Shown here: in pieces, positions 1 to 10,589 of the stretch | Numbering within the stretch: the first letter of the stretch is position 1 | Layout of the letters: the number at the start of each line of letters is the position of its first letter | DNA from: Adiantum capillus-veneris | Lineage: Eukaryota; Streptophyta; Polypodiopsida; Polypodiales; Pteridaceae | NCBI GenBank assembly: GCA_014529385.2 | Contig: CM043960.1 | Coordinates: 117,622,043-117,686,042 of the forward strand | Direction of reading: 5' to 3' | Length of the DNA: 64,000 nt | Translations under genes and position numbers: made by a program | The notes under the pieces: model-generated | Told to the model about the DNA's origin: nothing | Database searches by the model: none | Seen by the model: the letters and a program-made list of their open reading frames with translations, nothing else

Positions 1-98
1 GGAGATTCTCTTTTATGATTCATCATCCTGCACAAATCTTCCCTTAGGGCAATTGCAGGAGAATCTTCAACCATATCTTTGAACAGAGGTAAGGGTTG

Positions 99-1370
99 CT
101 ATCTCTGCTGCTCTTTGCGGGACAAATCAAGATTGAGCGGAGGATACTTATTTCTCCATTCTTCCAATTCCTCGGATGAACTAGAACTGGACCCTGGGCT
201 AGATGATTGTTGCTTCTTTTGCCTAGGAAAGGAAAACGGTTTCCTTACCATATTCTGCATTCGAGGCTCGCTGTCGTCAGAGAAAACAGGTTCCTTTGGA
301 ATTTTTGAAGTAGATGAATTTTCAGAAGAATCTGAAGTAGATTCTTCATCGGCATCAAAATCAATGTACTCAGCAATAGGGAAGTCCTTCTTCTGCAAGG
401 TATTACAATAGATTACCTCATATTCGTAGCGATACTTTAGGACAGCATTTCCAAATTTCTTTTTTCTTTTTGGACATTCAGGAGCGATATGTCCTGGCTT
501 GTTGCAGATGTAGCACTTCACTTGCCTCCTTTCGTCTTTACTCAATTTCCTTTTTTTGCGAACCACTTTGAATTTCTTACCAAATTTATTTCTGTGAGCC
601 TTGACTTTACAGTTGCATTCTTTGGCTGTTCTGCATCCAAAGGCCTTAGCTTTTATTTCCTTTTCACAGAAACTCGTATTGAATCCTTTTACCTGCTTTA
701 TTTCTTTCCTTACTCTTATTCTAGCACATTCTAAGTTAGTGACTTCATCAATGAATGAATTTATCTGTGCCAGAGAAAGATTTTCATCTACATAAAAACC
801 TGCAGTGTTAATCCTTTCTTTAATCAAATTAGAGAAAGGCTCGGGAAAGAATTCAGGTAGTATTGTTTATACTCTGTTTTGAAATATCCCCCCAGGGAAA
901 TGATACATTAGCTGTGTCATATGCTGCTGATATTTCTTGACCTGGGTCAAATCGCAGAGTCTGCTTCTGAAGAAAGCTTCTTTATTGCGCTCCTGTATCT
1001 TATTGGTGGATCCTAAAAACTGCATAACAAGAGCTGCAAAAAACAATGAAATTACATTGTCGAAATTCTCTCGTCCTTCAGGCCCACCTTGCATGATGTA
1101 GGCTTTACAGTCCGGACTGAGATCATCCCACTAGGCTCTTAAGATCTCGTGAAATATTGCTATAATCATGGACACATATTGCCTCTGTGTTAGATCTTTA
1201 TAATTGATTCCATAGTGGGCCGAGTTGTAGATAAATTCGAACACTTTCCAAATCTGCTCCTGGGAAAGACCGTCGATATCAAGTATGGTCATATCTCCGA
1301 TCTTTGTGACTCCCTTTAAATTTGAGGATGTGGATGAAGGGGATTCAACCTTGACTCCTTCAGTTTCCAT
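99..1370 (-). pseudogene. Coat-protein-like ORF of the pararetrovirus, broken by two in-frame stops
   Basis: The ORFs 1370-1131, 1094-867 and 827-99 share one reading frame and are separated only by a TAG at 1131-1133 and a TAA at 867-869, so they are one gene of about 420 codons with two stops. The N-terminal part is acidic and serine-rich, the middle is helical and lysine/arginine-rich, and a CX2CX4HX4C zinc knuckle (CYICNKPGHIAPEC) lies about 110 residues into the last piece. It is followed by a serine/glutamate-rich acidic tail. In Caulimoviridae this architecture (basic region plus one CCHC knuckle) belongs to the coat protein, which packages RNA and DNA. A gag of a gypsy element would look similar; the movement-like neighbour favours the viral reading. 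Confidence 0.55.
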
Positions 1371-1443
1371 TTTGACAGGATTTATTATCCTATCTTCTTC
1401 ATCAGAAGAGAGGAGATATTCTGAGTTGATTACTGACTCATCA

Positions 1444-2469
1444 TCAGGCTTCTAGAATAGGAAATATTTGGGGTAACAACACATCCAGCTCATCCAATTC
1501 TTCTTCTTGATATTCAACACATGCATAATCATGAAATACTGTCCACTCACTATCCTCTGGTAGGATAGTTCTGACAACTTCTCCTTGTTGTTGTTTTTGT
1601 TCCCAAGTCTGGACTTGAGCATTAACCCCCCATCTAATATTGGGATTAAACCCAATATTAGGGTTAAACCCATCCTCTAAATCTTCTGGGGCAAACGGTG
1701 ACATGTTTGCAGGCAGCTGAGTTACTGATTCGATGGTGGGTTCATGTAGAACAGCTGAAAACATTCTTGGGAAATTCCTGTCACTTGATTGATTGTCGTA
1801 CTGAATCAATTGTAAAGGCTGCACAGGTTTTACTTCTTTTCCTTCCTTTTTATCTTTCATGTCTTGATATATTACCCCTCGGGGGAAAGAAGGTAAGGAC
1901 GAAGTAAGCAAAGAAAGTTTGGTGAGTACCTGATACTGCAGAGCAGCAAGTTCCTTCAGAGCATTGGTGTGCCAATTTGAAGAGGACTCCAAAGGTTGTA
2001 GCCTGGTAGTAGGTGAAGGCACAATATATGGCATACTATGAGACAAATCTTTATCATGGATGTCCTTAGCATTCAAGATATCAATGCCATTAGCAACATA
2101 GGTAGACGCCATGATGCGATTACATAACTTACACCGAAATAAACCTTCTGAATCTTTGTAGCTTTCGGGGTGAAGACAGGCCAGAGACGGTGGTGACCGT
2201 AAGGCTGTATGAGATTCAGCAGAGCTTGAAGAAGAGGCATAGTAATGAGGTTTAGCCAGTACAACATCTAATTGCTTCCTTGACTTTGAGCGGCCCAGTA
2301 TCTTGGACTTGTCTGTAGATCCAAGCCTTTGCACTTGTAGAGGAGAAGGGGCAGTGACTTCATTTAAAAGAGTTTTAGAAATATCTAACTGCCATTCATC
2401 AGGGAATTTAACTTCTTGCCAGGCAACCATTTCAGGTAAGGTGCCCTGAGTAGTCTCATCTACCTTCAT
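1444..2469 (-). CDS. Unrecognised second ORF of the pararetrovirus block (341 aa)
   Basis: This intact 341-codon frame starts 9 bases after the stop of the movement-like ORF and ends just before the coat-protein frame begins, so the three look like one polycistronic or leaky-scanned unit. I do not recognise the fold. Visible features are a CX2C pair in FRCKLCN about one third into the protein, a short internal repeat (FNPNIGFNPNIRWG) near the C-terminus and a strongly acidic end (EYQEEELDELD). Position alone suggests a viral accessory or virion-associated protein; that is inference. It contains no in-frame stop, in contrast to the coat-protein frame next to it. Confidence 0.45.
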   Translation of the reverse strand: MKVDETTQGTLPEMVAWQEVKFPDEWQLDISKTLLNEVTAPSPLQVQRLGSTDKSKILGRSKSRKQLDVVLAKPHYYASSSSSAESHTALRSPPSLACLHPESYKDSEGLFRCKLCNRIMASTYVANGIDILNAKDIHDKDLSHSMPYIVPSPTTRLQPLESSSNWHTNALKELAALQYQVLTKLSLLTSSLPSFPRGVIYQDMKDKKEGKEVKPVQPLQLIQYDNQSSDRNFPRMFSAVLHEPTIESVTQLPANMSPFAPEDLEDGFNPNIGFNPNIRWGVNAQVQTWEQKQQQGEVVRTILPEDSEWTVFHDYACVEYQEEELDELDVLLPQIFPILEA

Positions 2470-2478
2470 GACAATATT

Positions 2479-3123
2479 CTATCCCTTGACTAGAGATGCA
2501 TCTTCCTTCAGATACCCAGAATTGTATACAGAAGGTAAACATGTGTTTACAGTTCGAATGATCATACGATATGCAATCTGGAGATGATCTGAACTATGCT
2601 TAAGATCTAAACCATGGGTTTTGATCAATAGAGACACAATCTCATCGAAGTATTTGTTTGTTAAACTACAAGGAAAATTAGGAAAACATTCTATATAGAT
2701 GGGTTCGTTTGACAGGCTTCCTTGTAGGACACTTATAGTCTCGTCTGCTGAATTCTTATGTCGAGTGTCCAACAGTGCTCCAATGCATGAGACATTCAAA
2801 CCTTTACGGAACAAAGGGATTATGCCTATAGCTATATATCCTATATGCATAAACTGATGACCTTTCTTCAAGGCCTTTTGCCTGAACTCAGAAAGATCTT
2901 CAAAGAGATGGATAATATGGTTATCTGTCTCACTGTCTCTTACATTAAGCTTTCCATGTGTTTCATGATACATGGTACTAGCAGAGAGGGCAAAAGCCTT
3001 ATGATGTTTATAGATTTGAGCAGAAGATACCTTTGGTAAATTCCACTTTCCAGAGGGATTAGCTTCATCGAATTCGATATGATCAGAAAGCAACTTCTTA
3101 AAGAAAGAGATGATCATAGCCAT
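2479..3123 (-). CDS. Movement-protein-like ORF (30K superfamily), pararetrovirus
   Basis: The 214-aa frame begins with ATG at 3123. Its central part (about residues 85-200) has the pattern of alternating hydrophobic strands and a conserved aspartate (GALLDTRHKN) expected of the 30K-type movement proteins of Caulimoviridae. These proteins line plasmodesmata for cell-to-cell transport. The start codon chosen is the first ATG; a second ATG lies two codons on. The family is shorter here than most caulimovirid movement proteins, so the C-terminus may be truncated or fused into the next frame. The assignment rests on pattern recognition and gene order; a profile search would settle it. Confidence 0.5.
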   Translation of the reverse strand: MAMIISFFKKLLSDHIEFDEANPSGKWNLPKVSSAQIYKHHKAFALSASTMYHETHGKLNVRDSETDNHIIHLFEDLSEFRQKALKKGHQFMHIGYIAIGIIPLFRKGLNVSCIGALLDTRHKNSADETISVLQGSLSNEPIYIECFPNFPCSLTNKYFDEIVSLLIKTHGLDLKHSSDHLQIAYRMIIRTVNTCLPSVYNSGYLKEDASLVKG

Positions 3124-4843
3124 AATGATAGAGGTTAGAGCGGTATGTAGTCACTGGTGGTTGAGCTTGTTTAAGGAGGAGCTTCTTCTCTTGCGCTGCC
3201 GAGTAGAGAGAAGCAGGCGGTGCCTATCCAATGGTATAAAACTCATTACTATAGCACTCTTCTCAAATGAACCTAGGCTTTTTCTTACTCAACAAGAAAT
3301 TTAACTTTTGGGCTTAACTAGCCTACTTAATCTGAACAGCTATCACAAAGGATTTAACCATTCCACCATTAGTTTAAATTCCATTGAATACATCCAAAAT
3401 TGTCCAATAAATAATGGTAAAACTTTACTCGAGAGCTTTGATCCATACTTATAACTTTATGTGCATCAACAGGCTACCTGCCCGCAGCACTAGTCGCACC
3501 AACGACTTCTCAAAAAACATCATGTGGAACCCATTTAATCCCAACAAACATCATGTGGAACCCACTGAATCCCAACAAGCTCAACGAGTAAAACTCTTTA
3601 ACATCACTCAGGAGACAATCCACTAGACAAATCCAAGGTCATTATTCTGGGAAACATCATGCTCGAGCTTTGAGTACGAGCTATCCTACTATCCCTCATT
3701 ATTTTTTAAAAGTTTCAAACAACATCATTTTCCAGTTCGTAAACCTATAGCTTTGAAACCAGGTGTGAGGTCCCCACCCCGCCGTATCAAACCACGGATC
3801 TGATGGTGAACCTGGTGGCCACTAGATCTATAGCGGAAGCAAACAAAGTGGTTCAGGGTTCAACTAGTGGACGATCTCTCATCACAAAGTGAGTCGAGTT
3901 CGAGCCTACTAGCAATGAGATCTAGCTCCACCTCGCAGGGGAAGCGTACTTAAACTATCTAGCGAACCTAAGACCCACCTTCCAAGAGGAGAGAAACCTC
4001 GAGTGCCTTTTTTCCCATGTTTCAGAGGCACGTACACTTGAGACTTCACCGCTCTAGGGGCAATGAGTATTACTAGTATCGATTTAAACACTATGGGGAC
4101 AGAGAGTTCTCGACCAATCGGGACCACTCTTCTCATAGGCATTGGCAACCTGAGCCAAGCCCCCACTTTCCACCCCCACACTCACACTTCCTTGTGTGTC
4201 CTAATTTACTACCACAATGATTGTTCAACATAAACATTCCTTGATTAAATTCCAAATCACAATATTCGTTAAGACAACCCTTCAATCAGTATTGCAAAGC
4301 GGCACCAAGACAGTATTCTAGTAAAAATTGTACTCAAACTTATTCATTAAAATTCCAATGTTCTGGAGGTACAACATCCCCCCTCCAGCGAGAGTTTACT
4401 CCTCCTGTTTGTCACATAGCTGCCCATACAACTAGGTATGTCCACCACATAGAAAGCACGACATGGAAATTTCCACCGCTTAACCAGCAGACATGGGTTC
4501 CCACCGCTTAACCAGCAGACGTGGGTATCCACCGCTTAACCAGAAGACGTGGATTCAAGATCCCTTAACCAGGAACTCTACCCCCTGTGAAGATCAGGAG
4601 GGGGTTTAGGACTAATTCAACATTGGAAATAGAATGAACATGCCGAGCTAAATTTTCCCTAGCAGACATTCTTTTCTATTGCAAACAGTATATCCGTCAA
4701 TCATTTCTTTCCTACTTTAGACTTTAATATACAAATGAATTCAAATGCCGAGGTTTCCGTTGGATTTCTCCAACATGTTTGGGGGTATGTTCTTTCCTAG
4801 CTAAACGTGTGCAATGTTAAATTAAACAACTGAATAAAATTGT
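3124..4843. other. Non-coding stretch with short tandem repeats
   Basis: I see no gene. It includes a 31-bp unit repeated twice at 3515-3576 (core ATCATGTGGAACCCA) and the 28-bp repeat at 4473-4556 listed separately. The part next to 3123 would be upstream of the movement-like ORF; I found no clear tRNA-Met primer site there. Confidence 0.6.
4473..4556. repeat. 28-bp tandem repeat, three copies
   Basis: The unit starts CCACCGCTTAACCAG and recurs exactly every 28 bases three times, with a partial fourth CTTAACCAG just after. No coding role is visible. Confidence 0.85.
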
Positions 4844-4991
4844 GACCTACCTCTTCCATTTCTTCGTCAATTGCCCGTGAGATGGCCGGTGCTTGTTCGT
4901 CCATGGGAGCTTTTCCTTTTCCATTCACATTGCTTGTTCCCGCCTAGCGGTCGTGGGCTCCACCGAAGCGAGTTCTCTTAACCGGGGCCAT
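4844..4991 (-). pseudogene. Short ORF or first-exon remnant with one stop
   Basis: On the minus strand an ATG at 4991 opens a basic-then-acidic peptide starting MAPVKRTRFGGAHDR, followed by an in-frame TAG. The frame then continues to EEMEEV, where a GT suitable for a splice donor occurs. It resembles the start of a retroelement gag or a nuclear protein exon, but no family is recognisable and no continuation was found. Confidence 0.2.
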
Positions 4992-6310
4992 TTTATACTC
5001 ACTACTTTAAATGATAAACTTGAAGAAAAGAGCTAAGGTCCGAGAGCATCATAACAATCCAAATGGCATATTAGAATCATAGAACAATCCTCCTCATGCA
5101 AGAGGGTTAGATTTTTCCTTCGAGACCTAGTAATTTTATGAGTAATACTTCACTTGTCCTATGGGAACAGGCTCTAAAGTTAATCACTTGGCTTAGATGA
5201 TTAAGAATTTCAGAAAGAGAGATGAATTAAGCAAGCTCAATCACTTTCTTAGTGTAGTTAGAAAGATGCAGAGTTATCGCATGCATAAGTGAGAAAATTC
5301 TCTTCTTAGTGGCCTAATGATGGATTAATTTTGCCTTAATCACATCTTAATGTGTGAGAAAATTGAATCTAACTTAATTACAACACTATTGAGTGGTAAA
5401 AGAATGAATTTCATCAAATCTACATTATTACCGGCGGTTGACAATTAATTACAATGCTTCCTAGAGAGAGAAATCTCTCCTAATCATGTATTAATCATTG
5501 ATTAAGAGTGATGAATGGCTGCATAAATTAGCTAATCGGATGATGATTATGTAATGGAGTATAGCTATGGAGATTTAGAGAGCAGCTATTGGAAATTATA
5601 GCTAGGATTAAGCATAGTACACGAGGAATTAAGAGAATAATGAAGAGAATTACAGAAGAGCATAAATCAAATCATGATTACCGTGATTAGGGGCTGAAAA
5701 TCCTCTCGATTTTCTGATCCAAATGAGTTCTCAAGACAAGAATTCGGCAGCACCTCCCTCCTTGCTTCTCCTTCAAAAACTGTGTGTGCCGACAGCACCT
5801 CCCCAAGGTGTGTGTAGGTGTGTGTGTGTACTGGGTGTGTGTGTGAGCATGTGTGTCTGTGTGTGTGTGAGCACACCTTTAAATAGGCTCCTCAAGGCTG
5901 AAAATCGACCTGGGTTTCTATTTGCATCTGAATGAGCACTCAGTTAATGCATTGGCAAGTCTAGTTACCTTCCCACCAAGTGTCTAGTTAGCTAGTTTAA
6001 CTGGCTCTCACACTCACTCTCAAGCTTGGAAACTCTCCCACAACTCCCACAAGACAAGAGGGTGCCCCCTAGCTGCTAAAGCTGGCTCTGAGTGGCCTGG
6101 AACCTGTTCCCACACAGCCTGAAGCCCCGATGCCTCCCCGCACAACTTTAGGAAAAATTGGTTTTAGGCTAAAACGGCCCATATGAGTCGGAATTTAATG
6201 CCGTAAATTGCTATACTAAGCTCTAAATAAGGCGTATTGGTCCGAGTATCTGCCATATTTAGCAGCCCTCGGCGTCCAAAAATGTATTTTTACAAATTCG
6301 GGGTACGGGT
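4992..6310. other. Non-coding stretch; (GT)n microsatellite at about 5807-5872
   Basis: This is AT-rich DNA without a supported gene. A GT-rich tract lies at about 5807-5872, preceded by two near-copies of CAGCACCTCCC. The last 200 bases directly flank the copia LTR that starts at 6311. Confidence 0.6.
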
Positions 6311-6503
6311 TGTTGGGGTTAAGGCCTATGTGCCTTGACCGGTCGCCCAGGTCATGGGCGCTCGCCCACTGTTACCCTATACTTATAGTGAGTATACTGT
6401 ATAGGGGGAGCTGCCACTTCACAGTCTCCCTACCCACATTGTGTGTGTGTCTCCTTCTCTCTCTCTCTCACTCTCCGTCTGTGGTGCTCCCCGATCCCCT
6501 TCA
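6311..6503 (+). repeat. 5' LTR of the copia element
   Basis: This 193-bp terminal repeat has TG...CA ends. It differs from the 3' LTR by a few substitutions and a CT-repeat length change. A CT-rich run near its 3' end resembles a transcribed leader. Confidence 0.9.
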
Positions 6504-6505
6504 AT

Positions 6506-6517
6506 TGGTATTAGAGC
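6506..6517 (+). other. Primer-binding site, initiator tRNA-Met type
   Basis: TGGTATTAGAGC has one mismatch to the plant copia consensus TGGTATCAGAGC and sits two bases after the 5' LTR. Confidence 0.85.
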
Positions 6518-8126
6518 TATGGTGACCACGGAGAGCACGACGGCTTTGAGAGCTTCGAGGCGATAGCTCGCTCGCTCTCGACGGTAGAGAGATTAAGAAA
6601 TCTTGGAAGCTTGTGAGCTCAGTTGAGAGTGATGTATGCTCTTGTGGAAGCTCAGAAAGGAGTGTGGAAGACTTTGTGTAAGTGAAGGTGCTTCCCTAAA
6701 ACTGTGTGCGCAGCAGCACTGTTTTCAGATTCTTTTTTCTCCTTGTAGAATGCAGATCTGAGAATTCTGTCGTTGCATGCCCATCCGTTTCGACGTGGTC
6801 TACAACTTTGCAGAAGAAACTTTTTGCAAATTTATCACCGTTTTGCTGATATTCAGCTCAGACTGACTGTATACAGAAATTCCAGATTTTCTGTTGTCGC
6901 ATTGTGTGCGAGCTTGATGCACTTTTGGAAGCACGGGAGATGCTTGAAATTGAGTGCATAAATTTTGAGCTGAAGATGCAATTACAGCTTGTGTTAAGCT
7001 TGTGGTTTGAGGGTTTTTTGGTAGACTTGGGCAACGAAGTACGGAGGCGTTTACACACCACCGAGGCGGTCTCTTGAGAGATACAGTTTTTTGGAGCACA
7101 CAGGTGGAGCTTCTTTCACTGGTTTTCACAGGATACTTTGGCAGTGATTTTGTGCTTGGATTCATGGTCTTTGCGGATGGTTTGCATATGGTTATGGAGC
7201 ATGGTTGATGCCCATTATACATGCATTTTGGCGAGCACTTTCAAGTGCCGGTGAGCTCTCTTGAGAGCATTGTTTTTGCATTGATCAAGTTTCCGGATTG
7301 CAAATCTTTTGGCGCTTGCTTATGCGCGGTCACTCCGTTGATGTACGTTGAGTGCGGATTGCCATTGTATGTGAAAATGTGGAGCCATTTTGGCATTTCT
7401 ACTCATTGGCATTGAGTAGTGTTATGGTTTATGGTAGAGATTGTACTTGAGTTTTTTGCTTAGTGATCAGGGGAAATTCTGTCGGATTTTTCCCAGATTC
7501 TTGCCATAGTTTGTGATCGAGTGTTTACTCTCACTTTGACAGGTTTTGTCAGTTTGGACACAGTTTTGTGTTTTTGTATCCACTCTCGCAAGAGTGAGGA
7601 GTTGTGTATCTTTCTTTGCTTGAGACAGTGGTTTGCTCTCGGGTGGGAGAGTCTTGTGATCTCGAGCATTGTTTGCCATAGTTTTGCAGAGCTTATGCAT
7701 GTATGTTGAGTGTAGTTTGATGTGCATTGATTGCTCATTGTATTGAGCTTGCAGGACAATGGTTATTTTGTGTTGATAGCCATTGTGCGTCGAAACTCTG
7801 GCAAAATTTTCAAAGGAGTTTTATGCGTATCATTTATGCGATCTAGGTAGAGATTGCGGGTTGCACTCAGCATTTGCGTGCGGTGTTCTCTGCAGGTGGG
7901 AGATTTGTGCGTGTGTATGCATCGATACCGCATAGTGTGGGCTTGGTGATTAGCTCACAGATTGCAGTGTGATACTAGAGCCGGAGAGGCTTGTATTGAC
8001 ATTGCGGGAGCTCTATTTTTGGAGTGTGTCTCACAAGTTTTACATTGTGTTTCTAGCCATATTTGTAGACATTTTCCAGGTGTTGTTGGTGAGGTGGTTT
8101 TGCTATCTAGCTCGCTACTTGTGCTC
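6518..8126 (+). other. Long untranslated leader of the copia element
   Basis: About 1.6 kb separates the primer site from the gag start, much longer than usual for copia. It holds no plus-strand ORF above about 65 codons. A 140-codon minus-strand frame (7222-6800) is open but shows no family signature. The leader may be a captured or duplicated sequence. Confidence 0.5.
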
Positions 8127-8714
8127 ATGGCAGAGACAGGTGATCAATCAGATTGTGACCTCTCACAGATGCGCGTGTTTGATGGGTCAGACTTTGCGGC
8201 ATGGAGAGATTGTATGCTTGATGCACTGACACAGCGAGGGTTGCATCAACCATTGAGTGGTGATGCAGGTAGACCTTCAAACATGTCTAACAATCAGTGG
8301 CAGAAGCTAGAGGAGATGGCACTATCTACACTCTCTTTGCACCTTGCGGAATCTGTATATGCTCTTGTTATGTATGAGACTACTTCGAGAGCACTTTGGC
8401 GCAGATTACATGATATGTATGATAGATCTGAGTCATCACGGACTCGTGTGAGACATGTACATTCACAAGCACGCCGACAGGTGACATGTTGGTATTGTGG
8501 TCATTCTGGACACATTAGACGGCGCTGTTTTCGTCGTATGCAACATCGTAGGAGACATGGCAGTCTCAGAGATGTATGTAGTGATGCCATGGACTCAGTT
8601 GCTTTGACAGTTGAGGCAGATGTAGTGTCGGGGTATACTAGTGACGGGGATGTCACTTTTACCTCGAGCTATGCACGAGATGCTATACATGTGGATAGTG
8701 CACTCCCTTCGTAG
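8127..8714 (+). CDS. Copia gag (capsid and nucleocapsid)
   Basis: The frame is open from 7962, but the ATG at 8127 gives the normal copia gag start: about 15 residues later comes MRVFDGSDFAAWRDCMLDAL, the gag signature around a conserved tryptophan. A CX2CX4HX4C knuckle (CWYCGHSGHIRRRC) lies near residue 120. The protein is about 195 aa, shorter than a full copia gag. It ends at TAG (8712-8714), and the very next codons, in the same frame, read WLLD, the start of the protease motif. The stop therefore replaces the usual continuous gag-pol frame, either as decay or as a readthrough site. Confidence 0.75.
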   Translation: MAETGDQSDCDLSQMRVFDGSDFAAWRDCMLDALTQRGLHQPLSGDAGRPSNMSNNQWQKLEEMALSTLSLHLAESVYALVMYETTSRALWRRLHDMYDRSESSRTRVRHVHSQARRQVTCWYCGHSGHIRRRCFRRMQHRRRHGSLRDVCSDAMDSVALTVEADVVSGYTSDGDVTFTSSYARDAIHVDSALPS

Positions 8715-9637
8715 TGGTTGCTAGACGTAGATGCTATGTTTCATGTCACGTCGCATCGTAAATGGTTTTGTAGCTATTCTAGCGGGATGCTTGGCAGCGT
8801 ACGTTTGACCGATGGATCTGTGCATGCGATAGCAGGTGCAGGAGATGTGAGACTGTCATTACCGAGTGGTGCATCTTACTTGTTACGACATGTGCGCTAT
8901 GTACCAGATTTGATAGTGAGTTTGATCTTGATTGTCAGCTTAGAGATTGTGGATGTCAGATTTCGCTACGAGAGCGAGATTTTGTGATGCATTTGGGTTC
9001 GCTAGTGATTGCAAGAGGTGCCAGGAGTGGTACAGGTTATCCATTGCATGTGGATCATGGGAGAGACGGTGTTGTCTCTGTGATCATGCAGCAAGGTAGA
9101 CAGCGAGAGAGCAGGCGAGTCTCTTTTGCTTGTGGGTTGCAGGATGCTTTGCATGGAGTGCAGAGCAGTGACCTTGTTGTGCAAGTTGCGTCTACGGATG
9201 CACAGGTAGAGCGGGACAGCTCTAGTGAGTCACAACAGGATGAGTCATCAGAGGTGATGACAGAGATGACTCACATGGATGATGAGATGTCGGCTATTGT
9301 GGAGTCATTTCTTGATATGCTTATGCCAGAGCTTGATGCAGATTTAGGACAGATGGATACTCTTGGTACACATGTGATATGTGGTGGGCACGAGGAGTCA
9401 CTCCAGAGCTCGGAGTCAGAGTGCCATGGTCTCTATGATAGGGGACAGGATTGCCATGATTTGAGTTCTGAGTTGGAGGTGGCAGAGGTTGCCAGGGTTG
9501 CATCAATGTTCGGTGTCCTCATGTACAAGATGCTGATCTCGAGGCTCAACATAGCAGCTGCAGTGGGAGAATTTGCAGCAGGGTTGATTAGTTGTTCGAT
9601 GACTGATCTCGGCATAGAGCATAGGGGAGGTTTGTAG
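8715..9637 (+). pseudogene. Copia pol remnant (protease, gag-pre-integrase, RNase H-proximal piece)
   Basis: Just after the gag stop, WLLDVDAMFHVT corresponds to the copia protease motif WLLDSGA.HHVT; the catalytic DSG is changed to DVD, so it is probably inactive. LLRHVRYVPDL follows as in intact elements. A frame change near 8984 leads to SLVIARGARSGTGYPLHV, a gag-pre-integrase signature. Then comes an acidic, unrelated stretch, and finally VASMFGVLMYKMLISRLNIAAAVGEFA, matching the copia segment between reverse transcriptase and RNase H. The integrase and reverse transcriptase cores are deleted. Confidence 0.65.
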
Positions 9638-9862
9638 GTATTGGACCGATACTTGCAGGAGTGCATGAGCTCTTGTAGACTCTTTGCAGAGCTTGGAGCT
9701 AGCTCTGTGTGGCTTCCGCAACGGGATGTTTGTTTATCAGTAGAGCCGGATGCACTAGCTCATCGAGAGTCAGTGGGCATAGGTTGAGAGAATATCTCAC
9801 CTTCTATTAGTTTTACACTAGTAGATCTTGCTTAAAGGCACATTGGCCTTTAAGTGGGAGGT

Positions 9863-10053
9863 TGTTGGGGTTAAGCCCTATGTGCCTTGACCGGTCGCCC
9901 AGGTCATGGGCGCTCGCCCACTGTTACCCTATACTTATAGTGAGTATACTGTATAGGGGGAGCTGCCACTTCACCGTCTCCCCACCCACATTGTGTGTGT
10001 GTCTCCTTCTCTCTCTCTCACTCTCCGTCTGTGGTGCTCCCCGATCCCCTTCA
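9863..10053 (+). repeat. 3' LTR of the copia element
   Basis: This 191-bp repeat with TG...CA ends is directly preceded by the purine-rich AAGTGGGAGG. It matches the LTR at 6311-6503 with few differences. Confidence 0.9.
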
Positions 10054-10589
10054 AAGTGCAATTTTTCAAGACGATCAAAACTGAACGGGTCAGGTGACCA
10101 AAAACTTACTATTTTTGGAAAATTTTCACAAAAATTATTTTAATTTATATTTTGAAGATTTATAACATTCAAAACATCATAGCACTGGCAGAATTTGAAA
10201 AACTGCTAAAAATAGAAACTTTTTTTCCATTATGATCTTTTCATGGTACAATGGTACTCTTTTAGCTCCGGGTCGCTCCGGGTCGGAGACCTTACAAAAC
10301 TCTCCCAAATGGAACAAGATGAGAACAAAGTTTTTCATGGACCTTTGGGAGGATTTGAAAACTCTCGTCACGCAAATGGAAAACAAGGCCCTTCTAGAAG
10401 GGGTGCTGGATACAAGTGTGAAAAGACGTCTCACAAAACCTATTTGAAACCTTTTCTGATGCTCTGAAGTGAAATTATCACTATGATGAAAATAGAAAAT
10501 AAAATCATTGCCAAAGCTATCATCCTTAGACTATCTCCACTTTATGGGTAAAGCTATCACCCCCCCCCCCCCCCCCCCCCACCACCAAC
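10054..10589. other. Non-coding stretch ending in a poly-C run
   Basis: There is no supported gene. A run of about 21 C bases lies at 10560-10580, just before the LINE-like sequence. Confidence 0.5.

Larger units (their letters stand above)
1..3123 (-). mobile_element. Endogenous pararetrovirus fragment (Caulimoviridae-like)
   Basis: Three minus-strand reading frames lie head to tail: a movement-protein-like ORF (3123-2479), an unrecognised ORF (2469-1444) and a coat-protein-like frame with a CCHC zinc knuckle (1370-99). The order movement protein then coat protein, followed by protease-reverse transcriptase, is that of Caulimoviridae; the polymerase part would lie beyond base 1 and is not visible. 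No LTRs border the block, as expected for an integrated pararetrovirus. The coat-protein frame is closed by two stop codons, so this copy is a fossil. The genus is not assignable from what is visible. An unusual LTR retrotransposon with a movement-like gene is a less likely alternative. Confidence 0.6.
6311..10053 (+). mobile_element. Non-autonomous Ty1/copia LTR retrotransposon
   Basis: The two LTRs (6311-6503 and 9863-10053) both begin TGTTGGGGTTAAG and end CCCCTTCA. The primer-binding site TGGTATTAGAGC follows the 5' LTR by two bases, and a purine-rich tract (AAGTGGGAGG) precedes the 3' LTR. Inside are a gag with a zinc knuckle, a protease remnant, a gag-pre-integrase remnant and a short piece resembling the RNase H-proximal pol region; integrase and most of the reverse transcriptase are missing. 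The LTRs differ only at a few sites, so the insertion is fairly young. The five bases on either side (CGGGT and AAGTG) do not match, so no target duplication is present. The element must have moved, if it did, with proteins supplied in trans. Confidence 0.88.

Noticed and set aside
5807-5872. GT-rich ORFs on both strands
   Set aside because: Microsatellite-derived frames encoding Cys-Val or His-Thr runs.
6800-7222. 140-aa minus-strand ORF in the copia leader
   Set aside because: Ser/Lys/Thr-rich, no domain, antisense within a retroelement leader; not supported as a gene.
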